A stretch of 64,000 nt of DNA, taken from the NCBI GenBank assembly GCA_014872875.1, contig WKFI01000002.1:101658-165657 (forward strand), read 5' to 3'. The translations under genes were made by a program, and so were the position numbers. Shown here in pieces: positions 45,965-54,320 of the stretch; position 1 is the first letter of the stretch; every line of letters begins with the position of its first letter. The notes under the pieces are model-generated. The model saw nothing but the letters and a program-made list of their open reading frames with translations. It did not search any database and was not told the origin of the DNA. This DNA is from Paracoccaceae bacterium. GTDB taxonomy: Bacteria; Pseudomonadota; Alphaproteobacteria; Rhodobacterales; Rhodobacteraceae.

Positions 45965-47772
45965 GCCGGTTCCCTCTCGACAACGGTCAGACGATTCATC
46001 GTCAGATGGCCCACCCGTGGCAGATGCGATCGATCCAAACGCTTGGCCAGACCCGGCACATCCATCTTGTTGCGCACATCCCAGAACACCGGAAAATCAC
46101 CGGGATCACAACTGAGCATGTCGCGCAATACCGGATCGTTAAGCGCCACGTCCATCAATTCGCGGTTCTTTTGCGGCACCGGCAGTGACATGTCCTCGGC
46201 CCGGGCTTCGCGCGCAATGATCAAATGTTCGAAATCCGCCTGGCTGGCCTGTTGGCCCGGACCAAAAATCCGCACGGGCCCGATTTCGGGTCGCTTGTCT
46301 TCTGGCAGGGTTTCAACTGTTTTTGACACCACTTCGGCCAGGATCATGCGCTGCTCTCGGACCGTCAGATCGGGCTGTTGCAGTGACATTGTCAGCGGTT
46401 TGATCCCTTCGACCCGGATCAGACGATCTGCCTGTGCGATTTTGAGATCCGGCTCGCCCAAGATGCGCTGGCGGCGCAACGGAACTTCGGATCCCGTCAG
46501 GCTGGGGACAGATTCACCAGTATTGAGCGCCGGTGCCAGCTGCATCGTCCGTTTGAAATCCAGTGGTACGATCTGCATGCCCGCCAGAATCCAGAACATC
46601 AGCGCCACCGCAGGAAGTGAGCCGTACAGCACGCTGAACCCGGCAAATCCAATAACGCTCCACTTCGCGACCTCACCGATCAATTCGGGGGCGGCAACGC
46701 CGTTGATCATGTCATGGCCATGGGTGAGCTTCGAGTAGCGCCCCGATGTGCCCAAAACGGATCGACGGCACACCTTGATCAAGTCCAGCTGGGTGATCAG
46801 AAGGGACAGACCGATCAGACCCACATGCAGAACCCCCAACAGCGGATGCAACAGGCACAGCGCCAGCGGCATGATGCAGATTGTGCCGAGCATCGCAGGA
46901 AGCTGCGCCTTTTGCGGAACGTTGTACGTCAGCCCACGCCGGACCGAGCCGGAGACGTCCCGTTCCATCCGCCCGCGGAAGCCATGCAGATCGCTTTCCT
47001 TGGCCGTGCTGCGCAATATACCACGCCACAGACGCGCTTGCTTGCGCCTGACCCAGTTGTCTTCGCCTTCAAACCGGATCTGCCGGGCCAGCAGCATCAG
47101 CCCGCCGCATGCAACGATCACAGTGGCCGCAACCAACATCGACGGAAAGCTGGCCTGGTTCAGGATCAGATACAAAACGGCCACCAGACACAATAACAAC
47201 GCACATTCCAAAAGGCGCGATGCCACACCCGTCAGGAAAAGACCGACTGGCTCCCATTTGAAACCGATCTTGGAATTGACGCGCGGTGGGGGTTGAACAA
47301 TGGCAGGAAGTTGCCCTTCGACAGCCTTTCCAGACACCTCAAGCGCCACCCCGGAGTACAATGCCTTGAAGTCGGCCATCGGGTAATACACCGCCCCTTC
47401 AGCCGGATCGTGCACCAGTATTCCGTTGCGCCCCAGTTTCAGCATTACAACGTAGTGCTTTTGGCTCATGTGCAGGATCACATGACCGTTGAGCTGTTTC
47501 AGATTGGCGGCCGGGGCCTTGAGCGCCCGCGCCCCGATCCCGTGGCGTTCGACAAAATACCGCCGCATCGCGTCCAGATTGCTGCCCTGACGATCGGGGT
47601 CCAGAACCTCCATCGCGTGAACGGGATCCGGTTTGCGGTTCAGCATGTTCAGGACCGTCAGAACCGATGCCACGCCACAGTCGCTGCGCGTTGTCTGCAT
47701 AACAACCTGCCCGCGGCGGCGGATCAGCGCCCGTATGGCAGCGGGCCAGAAGATCAGGTCAGATATCGGCAT
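45961..47772 (-). CDS. C39-peptidase membrane exporter subunit lacking an ATPase domain
   Basis: 603 aa. Residues 1-140 are a C39 double-glycine peptidase: Gln26, catalytic Cys32 (TTRSDCGVASVL), His106 (SQKHYVVMLKL) and Asp122 (VHDPAEG), all present in order. Then come about six hydrophobic helices (about 175-245 and 300-415). The last 180 residues should hold the ATP-binding domain of a PCAT transporter but have no Walker A, signature or Walker B; GPGQQ is the nearest thing. It should cut the double-glycine leader of the 919-residue repeat protein two genes upstream. It overlaps the HlyD-like gene by 14 bases. Confidence 0.82.
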   Translation of the reverse strand: MPISDLIFWPAAIRALIRRRGQVVMQTTRSDCGVASVLTVLNMLNRKPDPVHAMEVLDPDRQGSNLDAMRRYFVERHGIGARALKAPAANLKQLNGHVILHMSQKHYVVMLKLGRNGILVHDPAEGAVYYPMADFKALYSGVALEVSGKAVEGQLPAIVQPPPRVNSKIGFKWEPVGLFLTGVASRLLECALLLCLVAVLYLILNQASFPSMLVAATVIVACGGLMLLARQIRFEGEDNWVRRKQARLWRGILRSTAKESDLHGFRGRMERDVSGSVRRGLTYNVPQKAQLPAMLGTICIMPLALCLLHPLLGVLHVGLIGLSLLITQLDLIKVCRRSVLGTSGRYSKLTHGHDMINGVAAPELIGEVAKWSVIGFAGFSVLYGSLPAVALMFWILAGMQIVPLDFKRTMQLAPALNTGESVPSLTGSEVPLRRQRILGEPDLKIAQADRLIRVEGIKPLTMSLQQPDLTVREQRMILAEVVSKTVETLPEDKRPEIGPVRIFGPGQQASQADFEHLIIAREARAEDMSLPVPQKNRELMDVALNDPVLRDMLSCDPGDFPVFWDVRNKMDVPGLAKRLDRSHLPRVGHLTMNRLTVVEREPA

Positions 47773-49375
47773 CTTTGGCCAATAGGAAACTAAACAGGGA
47801 CTGACGCGCCAAGGGGAAACTCAGGTGAATGACGGCCCCAGGCAAGTGTTCGATCTTTTGGGCCGAGCTTTCGTCAACCCCGACGACAACCTGGCTCAGT
47901 ACGCCGCGTTTGATGATCTTCTGCGCGAGCGATTCATTTCCCAGCCGGATCCCCAATTCCTTGGTATCCACCGTGGCATAATCTCGGTCCAGCAACCGCG
48001 CGTCAAAAACGATTTCCGACCCGGACCGGGTATCACTGATCGAGCCTCGCACGTTCTGACCGGGGTTCAGAACAACTGCGTGACGGTTTTCAAGGAAACC
48101 GATGATTTCATTGCTGCTGCCGTCATGCCGGTCCCGGGCGATGGCGGCATGTGTCGTGATTGATGTCCGCACCATCACCGGCACGTTGCGGGCATCCTTG
48201 GCCAGCGCCTGGATGACCACCAACCGTCCTTCCGGGTCTTCTTCCAGTTCTGCAAAAACGGACAGGACCTGCATTTCCCCGACAGTTGCCCGGTCCGAAT
48301 ACAAATTTTGAACCTTCAACCCGCCCTGCTGCAACGCCTCAAGCATCTCGGTTTCGCTGCCGGTCAATCGGATCAGGGTCTCGGTGCCACCGACCGAAAG
48401 CACGACTTCGGCCCATTCTGCATCGCCAAAAACGGTCATTGAAATCCCGGCTGCGGGATCGCGTGTTGCCAACAGCCGCAGGGCGTCTCCCCGAGCTACA
48501 TCAGCGCGGTTTGCTTGCAACGTCCGCATGTCAACGGAATTGCCATCGGCCACAGCCAATTGCGGAAGTTTCGCTTTGGCGAGATATTTGGCTTCTGCTT
48601 CGGCCAAGGCGTTGATACGCAGGTTTTCCAGCTCCCGGTTGTGCTGTTCTAGGTTGGCGACCCGATCCTGCAGGATCTCGATTTCCGCACGATCGATATT
48701 GTTGGAATATGTCAGGTCATTCAGCTGCTTGACCATGTCCAACACCATTTTGTCGGTCGAATACCTGTTCCCCCGTGAAGTAATCACCGACAAGCGGTCG
48801 GTCTGGATGTCGTCCAGCATGCTCGCCAGCTTCTGAGCAGGCAGCGCGGACACCTCGCCCGAGCGCTTAACCAGTTCTTCCAGTTGCTGCAGCTGCTCCA
48901 TCCGCAAGGCGTTCAGCTCATCAATGTCGCTCACGCTTTCTGCGGTGAAGGCCTGAAGGGATGCCACGACTTCGGCGGTGTCGGCGGTCAATACCTCACG
49001 CGCGGCAAGACGGTCGGCCGTGGCTCTCTGCTTGGCCCTTTCTCGCTCCAGCTCAAGGTCGTTTTTCGATTTCTTTTCAATATGTTCCGCCTCAATCTTT
49101 GCCATTTCCTTGCGCATGACGCCTTCCTGCAAAGCGTTTTGCGCGACAGCATTTCCAAAGATCACGGCAGTCACGATTTCGCCTGGATGAAACCGGCCTG
49201 CCTCGGACGGGAAATGTAAGACCGTTCCAGCTTCGGAAGCCCTTATGGTCCGCACACCACCAGGGTTCACGACCAGCCCGAACCCATCAACTGCAAAGGA
49301 AATCGGAACAAAGAAAATGCCCAGTGTTGCCAGCAGCAACCCTATGGACACAGAGAAAAGTCTCATCAACAACAC
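47759..49375 (-). CDS. HlyD-like periplasmic adaptor (membrane fusion) protein
   Basis: 538 aa. One N-terminal membrane anchor (LFSVSIGLLLATLGIFFVP), then a lipoyl-like piece (IRASEAGTVLHFPSEAGRFHPGE), a long coiled coil of about 200 residues rich in Glu, Lys and Leu (about 85-290), and beta-rich C-terminal domains. The layout is that of adaptors joining inner-membrane exporters to an outer-membrane channel. No TolC-type protein is encoded here. It lies 196 bases downstream of the repeat protein, separated by a hairpin, and is coupled to the C39 gene. Confidence 0.8.
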   Translation of the reverse strand: MLLMRLFSVSIGLLLATLGIFFVPISFAVDGFGLVVNPGGVRTIRASEAGTVLHFPSEAGRFHPGEIVTAVIFGNAVAQNALQEGVMRKEMAKIEAEHIEKKSKNDLELERERAKQRATADRLAAREVLTADTAEVVASLQAFTAESVSDIDELNALRMEQLQQLEELVKRSGEVSALPAQKLASMLDDIQTDRLSVITSRGNRYSTDKMVLDMVKQLNDLTYSNNIDRAEIEILQDRVANLEQHNRELENLRINALAEAEAKYLAKAKLPQLAVADGNSVDMRTLQANRADVARGDALRLLATRDPAAGISMTVFGDAEWAEVVLSVGGTETLIRLTGSETEMLEALQQGGLKVQNLYSDRATVGEMQVLSVFAELEEDPEGRLVVIQALAKDARNVPVMVRTSITTHAAIARDRHDGSSNEIIGFLENRHAVVLNPGQNVRGSISDTRSGSEIVFDARLLDRDYATVDTKELGIRLGNESLAQKIIKRGVLSQVVVGVDESSAQKIEHLPGAVIHLSFPLARQSLFSFLLAKDADI

Positions 49376-49470
49376 CCCGATTTTCCAACAACTTTAACCT
49401 ATTGGAGTTCACAGTACCAATCAACTCCGGCAAACCTGACCCTTGAGCCGAGCCGTTGGGCTGCAAGGCG

Positions 49471-49500
49471 AAACCGGCACCTGTTTCCGGGCGCCGGTTT
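49471..49500 (-). promoter_or_regulatory. Hairpin between repeat-protein gene and export genes
   Basis: AAACCGGC and GCCGGTTT form a perfect 8-bp stem around 14 bases. On the minus strand only a TTTC follows, so it is a weak terminator or attenuator. It would allow the precursor to be made in excess over its exporter. Confidence 0.5.
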
Positions 49501-49571
49501 GCTTTGTTTCGAGGGAGGGCGATCACAAACCGCCCTGCCCGTTCAGGTCAACTTGACGTCACCATGTGGTC

Positions 49572-52331
49572 TCAGACACCGGAGTCCAGATCCAGGCCGG
49601 CGGCAAGATCCGCGCCGAACCCGTCGTCGCCCCCATCGCTGCCGGTTGCGCCGCCTGCATCGACTGCACAGGCATCCGCGCCACACGCGTCATCATCCGA
49701 GCCACCATCTGCGCCGCAGGCATATCCGCCACAGGAGCCATCGTCTCCGCGCGACACAGCTTCGTTGCCCTCGTTGCCCTCATTCCCTTCGTTGCCTTCA
49801 TTGCCTTCATCGCCCTCGTCATTCGGGGTGAACTCGTTTCCTTCGTTGCCTTCATCGACACCGAATTCATCGCCTTCGTTGCCTTCATTGCCTTCGTTGC
49901 CTTCGTTGCCTTCGTCGGCACCAGGCTCATCGCCTTCGTTGCCTTCATTGCCTTCGTTGCCTTCATTGCCCTCATCAAAGCCAGGCTCATCACCTTCGTT
50001 GCCTTCATTTCCTTCATTGCCTTCGTTGCCTTCATCAAGGCCGAACTCGTCGCCTTCGTTGCCTTCGTTGCCTTCGTTGCCTTCGTTGCCTTCGTCGTTC
50101 AGACCATTGCCAACTTCATTACCTTCATTGCCTTCATCGAAGCCGATTTCATTCCCTTCATTTCCTTCGTTGCCTTCATTGCCTTCATTCCCTTCATCAA
50201 GGCCGATTTCGTTGCCTTCATTCCCTTCGTTGCCTTCATCGCCTTCGTTGCCTTCGTCGGCACCGATTTCATTGCCTTCGTTCCCTTCATTGCCTTCGTT
50301 GCCTTCGTTGCCTTCGTCGGCACCGATTTCATTACCTTCATCACCCTCATTGCCTTCGTTGTCTTCATTACCCTCGTCATTAGGGGTAATTTCGTTGCCT
50401 TCGTTACCTTCGTCATTCGGGCTGTCGTCTACAGGGCCCTCGTCGCCTTCATTGCCTTCATCACCTTCGTTGCCCTCGTTACCTTCGTCGCCTTCGTTAC
50501 CTTCATCACCTTCGTTGAAGCCTACGAGGTCAGGATCCAAAGGTTCGTTACCTTCGTTGCCTTCATCTCCTTCGTTGAACTCGTCGCCTTCATTGCCTTC
50601 GTTGCCTTCGTCGCCTTCATCACCTTCATTCAGTTCATTGCCTTCATTGCCTTCGTCACCTTCGTTGAATTCGTCTCCTTCATCGCCTTCGTTGCCGTCC
50701 CCTACAGGTTCGTCGCCTTCATTGCCTTCGTTGCCTTCATTGCCTTCATTGCCTTCGTCACCTTCGTTGAACTCGTCCCCTTCATCCCCTTCGTTGCCCT
50801 GGCCTTCGTCGCCTTCGTCGTTTTCGTTCCCTTCGTTGCCTTCATTGCCTTCGTTGTCTTCGTCGCCTTCGTCTCCTTCGTCGTTTTCGTTGCCTTCGTT
50901 ATCTTCCTGGCCTTCATTGCCTTCGTCGTTTTCGTCGCCTTCGTTGGCTTCGTCGCCTTCGTCGCCTTCGTCGCCTTCGTTGGCCTCGTTATCTTCGTTG
51001 CCTTCGTTCCCTATGCTCTCATTGCCCTCGTTTCCTTCATTTCCTTCATTTCCTTCGTTCCCTTCATCCCCTTCGTCACCTTCGTTGAATTCATTGCCTT
51101 CATCGCCTTCATTGAATTCATCGCCTTCATCGCCTTCATTGGCTTCGTCGTTTTCATCGCCTTCGTCGCCTTCGTTGGCCTCGTTATCTTCGTTGCCTTC
51201 GTTCCCTATGCTCTCATTGCCCTCGTCTCCTTCATCGCCTTCGTTGTCTTCGTTGCCTTCGTTGAATTCATCGAAGATGAGGAATGGGAAAGTGTTATCC
51301 TCATTGCCTTCATTGTCTTCATCGCCTTCGTTGAATTCATTGCCTTCGTCGCCTTCGTTGCCTTCGTTTCCTTCATTGTCTTCGTCGCCTTCGTCGCCCT
51401 CATTGCCTTCCTGATTAAAGATGTCGGTTTCATCGCCTTCGTTGCCTTCGTTGGCCTCATCGCCTTCGTTGCCTTCATCGCCTTCGTCGCCTTCGTTGCC
51501 TTCGTCGTTTTCGTTGCCTTCGTCGCCTTCAAATCCTTCGTTGTTTTCGTCACCTTCGTCGCCTTCGTTGCCTTCATTGCCTTCGTTGTCTTCGTCGCCT
51601 TCGTCGCCCTCATTGCCTTCCTGATTAAAGATGTCGGTTTCGTCGCCCTCATTGCCTTCATTGGCTTCGTCGCCTTCATTGCCTTCGTTGCCTTCATTGC
51701 CTTCGTTGCCTTCGTCGCCTTCGTCGAATTCATTGCCTTCGTTGTTTTCGTTGCCTTCGTCACCTTCGTTGAATTCGTCGCCTTCATCGCCTTCGTTGCC
51801 CTGGCCTTCGTTGCCTTCGTCACCTTCGTTGCCTTCGTTGCCTTCGTTGCCTTCGTTGTCCTCGTCGCCTTCGTCGCCTTCGTCGTTTTCGTTACCTTCG
51901 TTGTCTTCGTCGCCTTCGTCACCTTCATCACCTTCAAAGAACTCGTCGCCTTCGTTGCCTTCGTTACCTTCGTTGCCTTCGTTATCTTCGTCGCCTTCGT
52001 TGCCTTCGTCGTTTTCGTTGTTTTCGTTGTCTTCGTCGAATTCGTTGCCTTCGTTACCTTCATTGCCTTCGTCGTCTTCGTCGCCTTCGTTGCCTTCGTT
52101 GCCTTCATTGCCTTCGTTGGCTTCGTTGCCTTCGTTGCCTTCGTCGTCTTCGTTGCCTTCGTTGCCTTCGTCACCTTCATTGCCCGAGTTTTCGTTCTGA
52201 GCCGGGTCGGGCACCGGCATACCTCCAAGAATGGCCAGAGCATCGTCCGTGCTCAGGTCGGCCAAGTCTTCGATTTCAGGTGTGCTGTTCAGATCAAAAA
52301 TTCTTGCGCGCAGCGTTTCAAAAATAGTCAT
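49572..52331 (-). CDS. Giant Gly-Asn/Asp-Glu repeat protein with double-glycine leader (RiPP-like precursor)
   Basis: 919 aa in three parts. The leader (1-37) starts MTIFETLRARIFDL and ends LSTDDALAILGG, which fits the double-glycine leader consensus LSxxELxxIxGG; cleavage is expected after Gly37. Residues about 50-857 are a tripeptide array, G-N-E or G-D-E, with occasional A, F, D, P or I in the Gly place and a few short breaks (DETDIFNQEG, TFPFLIFDEF, EPLDPDLVG). Residues 858-919 form a Gly/Asp/Ala tail with four Cys at 867, 872, 883 and 888 (two CX4C pairs). After the leader there is no Lys or His and one Arg, so the mature chain carries several hundred negative charges. Ribosome site GGAG lies 11 bases upstream. 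Neighbouring rSAM, C39 and HlyD genes point to modification, cutting and export. Function unknown. Confidence 0.85.
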   Translation of the reverse strand: MTIFETLRARIFDLNSTPEIEDLADLSTDDALAILGGMPVPDPAQNENSGNEGDEGNEGNEDDEGNEGNEANEGNEGNEGNEGDEDDEGNEGNEGNEFDEDNENNENDEGNEGDEDNEGNEGNEGNEGDEFFEGDEGDEGDEDNEGNENDEGDEGDEDNEGNEGNEGNEGDEGNEGQGNEGDEGDEFNEGDEGNENNEGNEFDEGDEGNEGNEGNEGNEGDEANEGNEGDETDIFNQEGNEGDEGDEDNEGNEGNEGDEGDENNEGFEGDEGNENDEGNEGDEGDEGNEGDEANEGNEGDETDIFNQEGNEGDEGDEDNEGNEGNEGDEGNEFNEGDEDNEGNEDNTFPFLIFDEFNEGNEDNEGDEGDEGNESIGNEGNEDNEANEGDEGDENDEANEGDEGDEFNEGDEGNEFNEGDEGDEGNEGNEGNEGNEGNESIGNEGNEDNEANEGDEGDEGDEANEGDENDEGNEGQEDNEGNENDEGDEGDEDNEGNEGNEGNENDEGDEGQGNEGDEGDEFNEGDEGNEGNEGNEGNEGDEPVGDGNEGDEGDEFNEGDEGNEGNELNEGDEGDEGNEGNEGDEFNEGDEGNEGNEPLDPDLVGFNEGDEGNEGDEGNEGNEGDEGNEGDEGPVDDSPNDEGNEGNEITPNDEGNEDNEGNEGDEGNEIGADEGNEGNEGNEGNEGNEIGADEGNEGDEGNEGNEGNEIGLDEGNEGNEGNEGNEGNEIGFDEGNEGNEVGNGLNDEGNEGNEGNEGNEGDEFGLDEGNEGNEGNEGNEGDEPGFDEGNEGNEGNEGNEGDEPGADEGNEGNEGNEGNEGDEFGVDEGNEGNEFTPNDEGDEGNEGNEGNEGNEGNEAVSRGDDGSCGGYACGADGGSDDDACGADACAVDAGGATGSDGGDDGFGADLAAGLDLDSGV
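49761..52184 (-). repeat. Nonanucleotide coding repeat (GNE/GDE array) with higher-order units
   Basis: On the plus strand the unit is TTCGTTGCC and close variants (ATTGCC, GTCGCC), 9 bases per Gly-Asn/Asp-Glu triplet, for about 2.4 kb. At 49861-50340 a strict 60-bp (20-residue) period appears: punctuating sequences at 49861, 49921, 49981, 50041 and at 50143, 50203, 50263, 50323. Two longer duplications are visible: CTGATTAAAGATGTCGG at 51411 and 51621 (210 bp apart) and CCCTATGCTCTCATTGCC near 51011 and 51206 (195 bp apart). All spacings are multiples of three, as expected for an expanding coding array. Confidence 0.95.
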
Positions 52332-52826
52332 CGTGTCTGTCTCCAGTCAGGTCCGAAGATCGGGCTTCGGATTGTTTTACTCGGGCGATCAGAACGCCCA
52401 AGGTTTGGGTTCAACGATCAATCAAACCGTTGCAGATGCAGGCCATCGGAGTTTTTTGGAGAAACCTTGGAACCAACATCTGAAGTCTGGCAAGAAAGTA
52501 GCGGAACCGAAGTACCGCCTTTTCCACGGATGAAATCGGGAAAATGCCCTGCTCGAAAAAACATCGTGGTAACTGGGATCGGGACGGGCAAATCAAATCG
52601 TCCCTTAACGTCCGTAACTGCGCAAAGCCGCAAAGCTTTGAACAGCACGTTTTCGATCCTTTGGACCGATGTTGCGAATGCGGTCTTCATACCTTTCGGC
52701 ACGCCTTCGCTCCCTGTCTTACCAATACCCATTTCACATTCACTTCCAATAGTGTCCGGACCGCGTTTGGCGCGGCCATTCCAGCGGGGCAATTACCCCT
52801 TGTCGGGAAGTGTCGGGCGGATGACC
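52332..52826. other. Region between rSAM gene and repeat-protein gene (long leader/promoter)
   Basis: 495 bases, long for a gap within an operon. A minus-strand frame (52792-52418, 124 codons) is open but unlike any protein I know. The right half likely holds a separate promoter for the abundant precursor. Two hairpins close to the precursor start are listed separately. Confidence 0.45.
52352..52399 (-). promoter_or_regulatory. Tandem hairpins in the 5' leader of the repeat-protein gene
   Basis: TCCGAAG/CTTCGGA (7-bp stem, 52352-52371) and GGGCG/CGCCC (5-bp stem, 52383-52399), 11 bases apart and 20-70 bases before the ATG at 52331. They would lie in the mRNA leader, where they could stabilise the message or control translation. 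No T run follows, so they are not terminators. Confidence 0.45.
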
Positions 52827-54320
52827 TTAGGACGGCATGTCCTGCAGTGCATCGTGGACCGCTCCTACGGAAGCAAGCGTGTGCCTGTTTCCTGTGAGCA
52901 TTCCATCACCCTTGACCGTGGGGCTGTTTTTCTGATCCCAGTCGTCATCGCTGACGAACCCACGTGTTTTCGCACGCAGAAACAGCTGCTCGGCCATATT
53001 AAACTTGAGGCTCGGGCACGGCAGTTTGCCGGTTTCGCCCGAAGCGTAATCATTGTGTACAAATTTGAAGGCACAGGCCCCTGCACAAGCTGGAACCAGC
53101 TGACAGTTGCTGCACACTTCGTTCTCGAAAGGAGACCAGGCATTCCACATCGCCTCGGTCCGGCCATCAGACTTGCGCGTGCCGCCGAAAACCGATCCGA
53201 CACGCAATTTGGGATCCATCACTGTGTCCCAGCATTTGTGCAGATCACCATTCGGCACCACGACATAAGAATTAGGTTTGACCGCCGTGCACAACCCCAG
53301 ATGACGTGGGACCTTGGGCATACCTATCAGGCCTTTCTCGAAGGCCAACAGGTGAAGGCGGTTTTCTAGATCGGCATAATCCGTTTTTGGAAGACAGCTG
53401 GTGCATCCGTCGGCGGCTTCGGCCACACTTTCGACGGGTGCAAAATACACCGATACACCGTTGCGTATTCCCAACTTGTTGCGTTCCAGAATATCCAGCA
53501 ACGCACGGGCCTGATCTTCGTTCTGACCATCTATGTTGACCCGGATCGAAACCTTCAAAAGCCCGCGTTCAGTCACGGCCTTGATATTGTCCAAAATTCT
53601 CTGGAACGTGCCACGCCCGCTGGTCAGATGACGGCGGCTGTCATGCATCTCTTCGTCGCCATCGATGGTGATCTGCACCTTGCCGACGCGTGCCTTCTTG
53701 AGTTTTTCCGCTACGGGCACCGACATCTTGTACCCGTTGGAAATCATCATGGACGTGTATTTGATACCGTTGTCGTCGCAATACTTGATTGCAGCAGCGG
53801 AGATGTCCCAAATCGCTTCCTGGTCCATCAGAGGTTCCCCACCATACCAGGTCAGGTGGAAGCTGCGGCGCCCGCGCAGGTGTTGTAACAGGTAGTCCTT
53901 GGTTGCCTCGCGCACTTTCGGCGTCATCTTGGTCAAGGGCTTGTCCAGCCCCTGGAAGCAATAGTGGCACCCGAAGTTGCAGGAAAGCGTCGGCGCGATG
54001 GTCATCATCATGTGCCCATCATTGTGGCGGGCCCGATCATAGTTCCGGCGTACTGTACGGAATTCGTCTTCGGCCGCGTTTACGACGAACCCTCCTTGAA
54101 CAAAGGTTCGGTACGCGGCTCCAAATGGCAGATCTCCAGCCTTGTCCAGATCGTCCCACAACTGTCCGTCGGCCTTGTCCCAAACGGCAAAGGCTTGCGA
54201 GACTGTATTGTAGGCCAGCTTTCGGTCGTTCTTCAGCGGCACCAAGATCGTGTAGTTGGACGGCTTGATCCGTGTCCGGGCGTCCTGCCCGCTTTCAGAC
54301 TGGAACTGACCATCAGGCAT
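52827..54320 (-). CDS. Radical SAM/SPASM peptide maturase
   Basis: 497 aa from ATG 54320 (MPDGQFQSESGQD), with GGGAG upstream; 28 more codons are open but lie in the CPBP-like gene. Residues about 18-100 form the N-terminal domain usual in RiPP maturases (SNYTILVPLKNDRKLAYNTV, FVQGGFVV). The AdoMet [4Fe-4S] motif is CNFGCHYC (Cys114, 118, 121), followed by WYGGEPL. The C-terminal SPASM region has LGLC, DLHKC, VCSNCQLVPACAGAC and LPC, enough Cys for two auxiliary clusters. It should modify the repeat protein encoded next, perhaps at its Cys tail or on Asn/Asp side chains. The reaction cannot be told from sequence. Confidence 0.9.
   Translation of the reverse strand: MPDGQFQSESGQDARTRIKPSNYTILVPLKNDRKLAYNTVSQAFAVWDKADGQLWDDLDKAGDLPFGAAYRTFVQGGFVVNAAEDEFRTVRRNYDRARHNDGHMMMTIAPTLSCNFGCHYCFQGLDKPLTKMTPKVREATKDYLLQHLRGRRSFHLTWYGGEPLMDQEAIWDISAAAIKYCDDNGIKYTSMMISNGYKMSVPVAEKLKKARVGKVQITIDGDEEMHDSRRHLTSGRGTFQRILDNIKAVTERGLLKVSIRVNIDGQNEDQARALLDILERNKLGIRNGVSVYFAPVESVAEAADGCTSCLPKTDYADLENRLHLLAFEKGLIGMPKVPRHLGLCTAVKPNSYVVVPNGDLHKCWDTVMDPKLRVGSVFGGTRKSDGRTEAMWNAWSPFENEVCSNCQLVPACAGACAFKFVHNDYASGETGKLPCPSLKFNMAEQLFLRAKTRGFVSDDDWDQKNSPTVKGDGMLTGNRHTLASVGAVHDALQDMPS

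Noticed and set aside
49456..51414. Open plus-strand frame of 652 codons rich in Ser-Leu-Pro
   Set aside because: Another stop-free shadow of the same array, with no family features.
49761..52184. Regular repeats suggestive of a CRISPR array or tandem non-coding satellite
   Set aside because: No unique spacers between identical repeats, all periods are multiples of three, and the array stays open in frame with an N-terminal leader; no cas genes are present.
51206..52243. Minus-strand frame of 345 codons reading as Lys-Ala-Thr repeats
   Set aside because: A shifted reading of the array on the coding strand; it lacks the double-glycine leader and ribosome site of the true frame.
52418..52792. 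Minus-strand frame of 124 codons between the rSAM and repeat-protein genes
   Set aside because: The position is tempting for a second small peptide, but there is no double-glycine leader, clear ribosome site or protein-like pattern, and the hairpins and leader explain the gap.
49566..53369. Open plus-strand frame of 1267 codons full of Phe-Val-Ala-Phe-Ile repeats
   Set aside because: It is the antisense reading of the GNE/GDE array, which has no stops in several frames because of its 9-base unit. It lacks a sensible start, runs into the antisense of the rSAM gene, and the minus strand has leader, ribosome site and matching neighbours.
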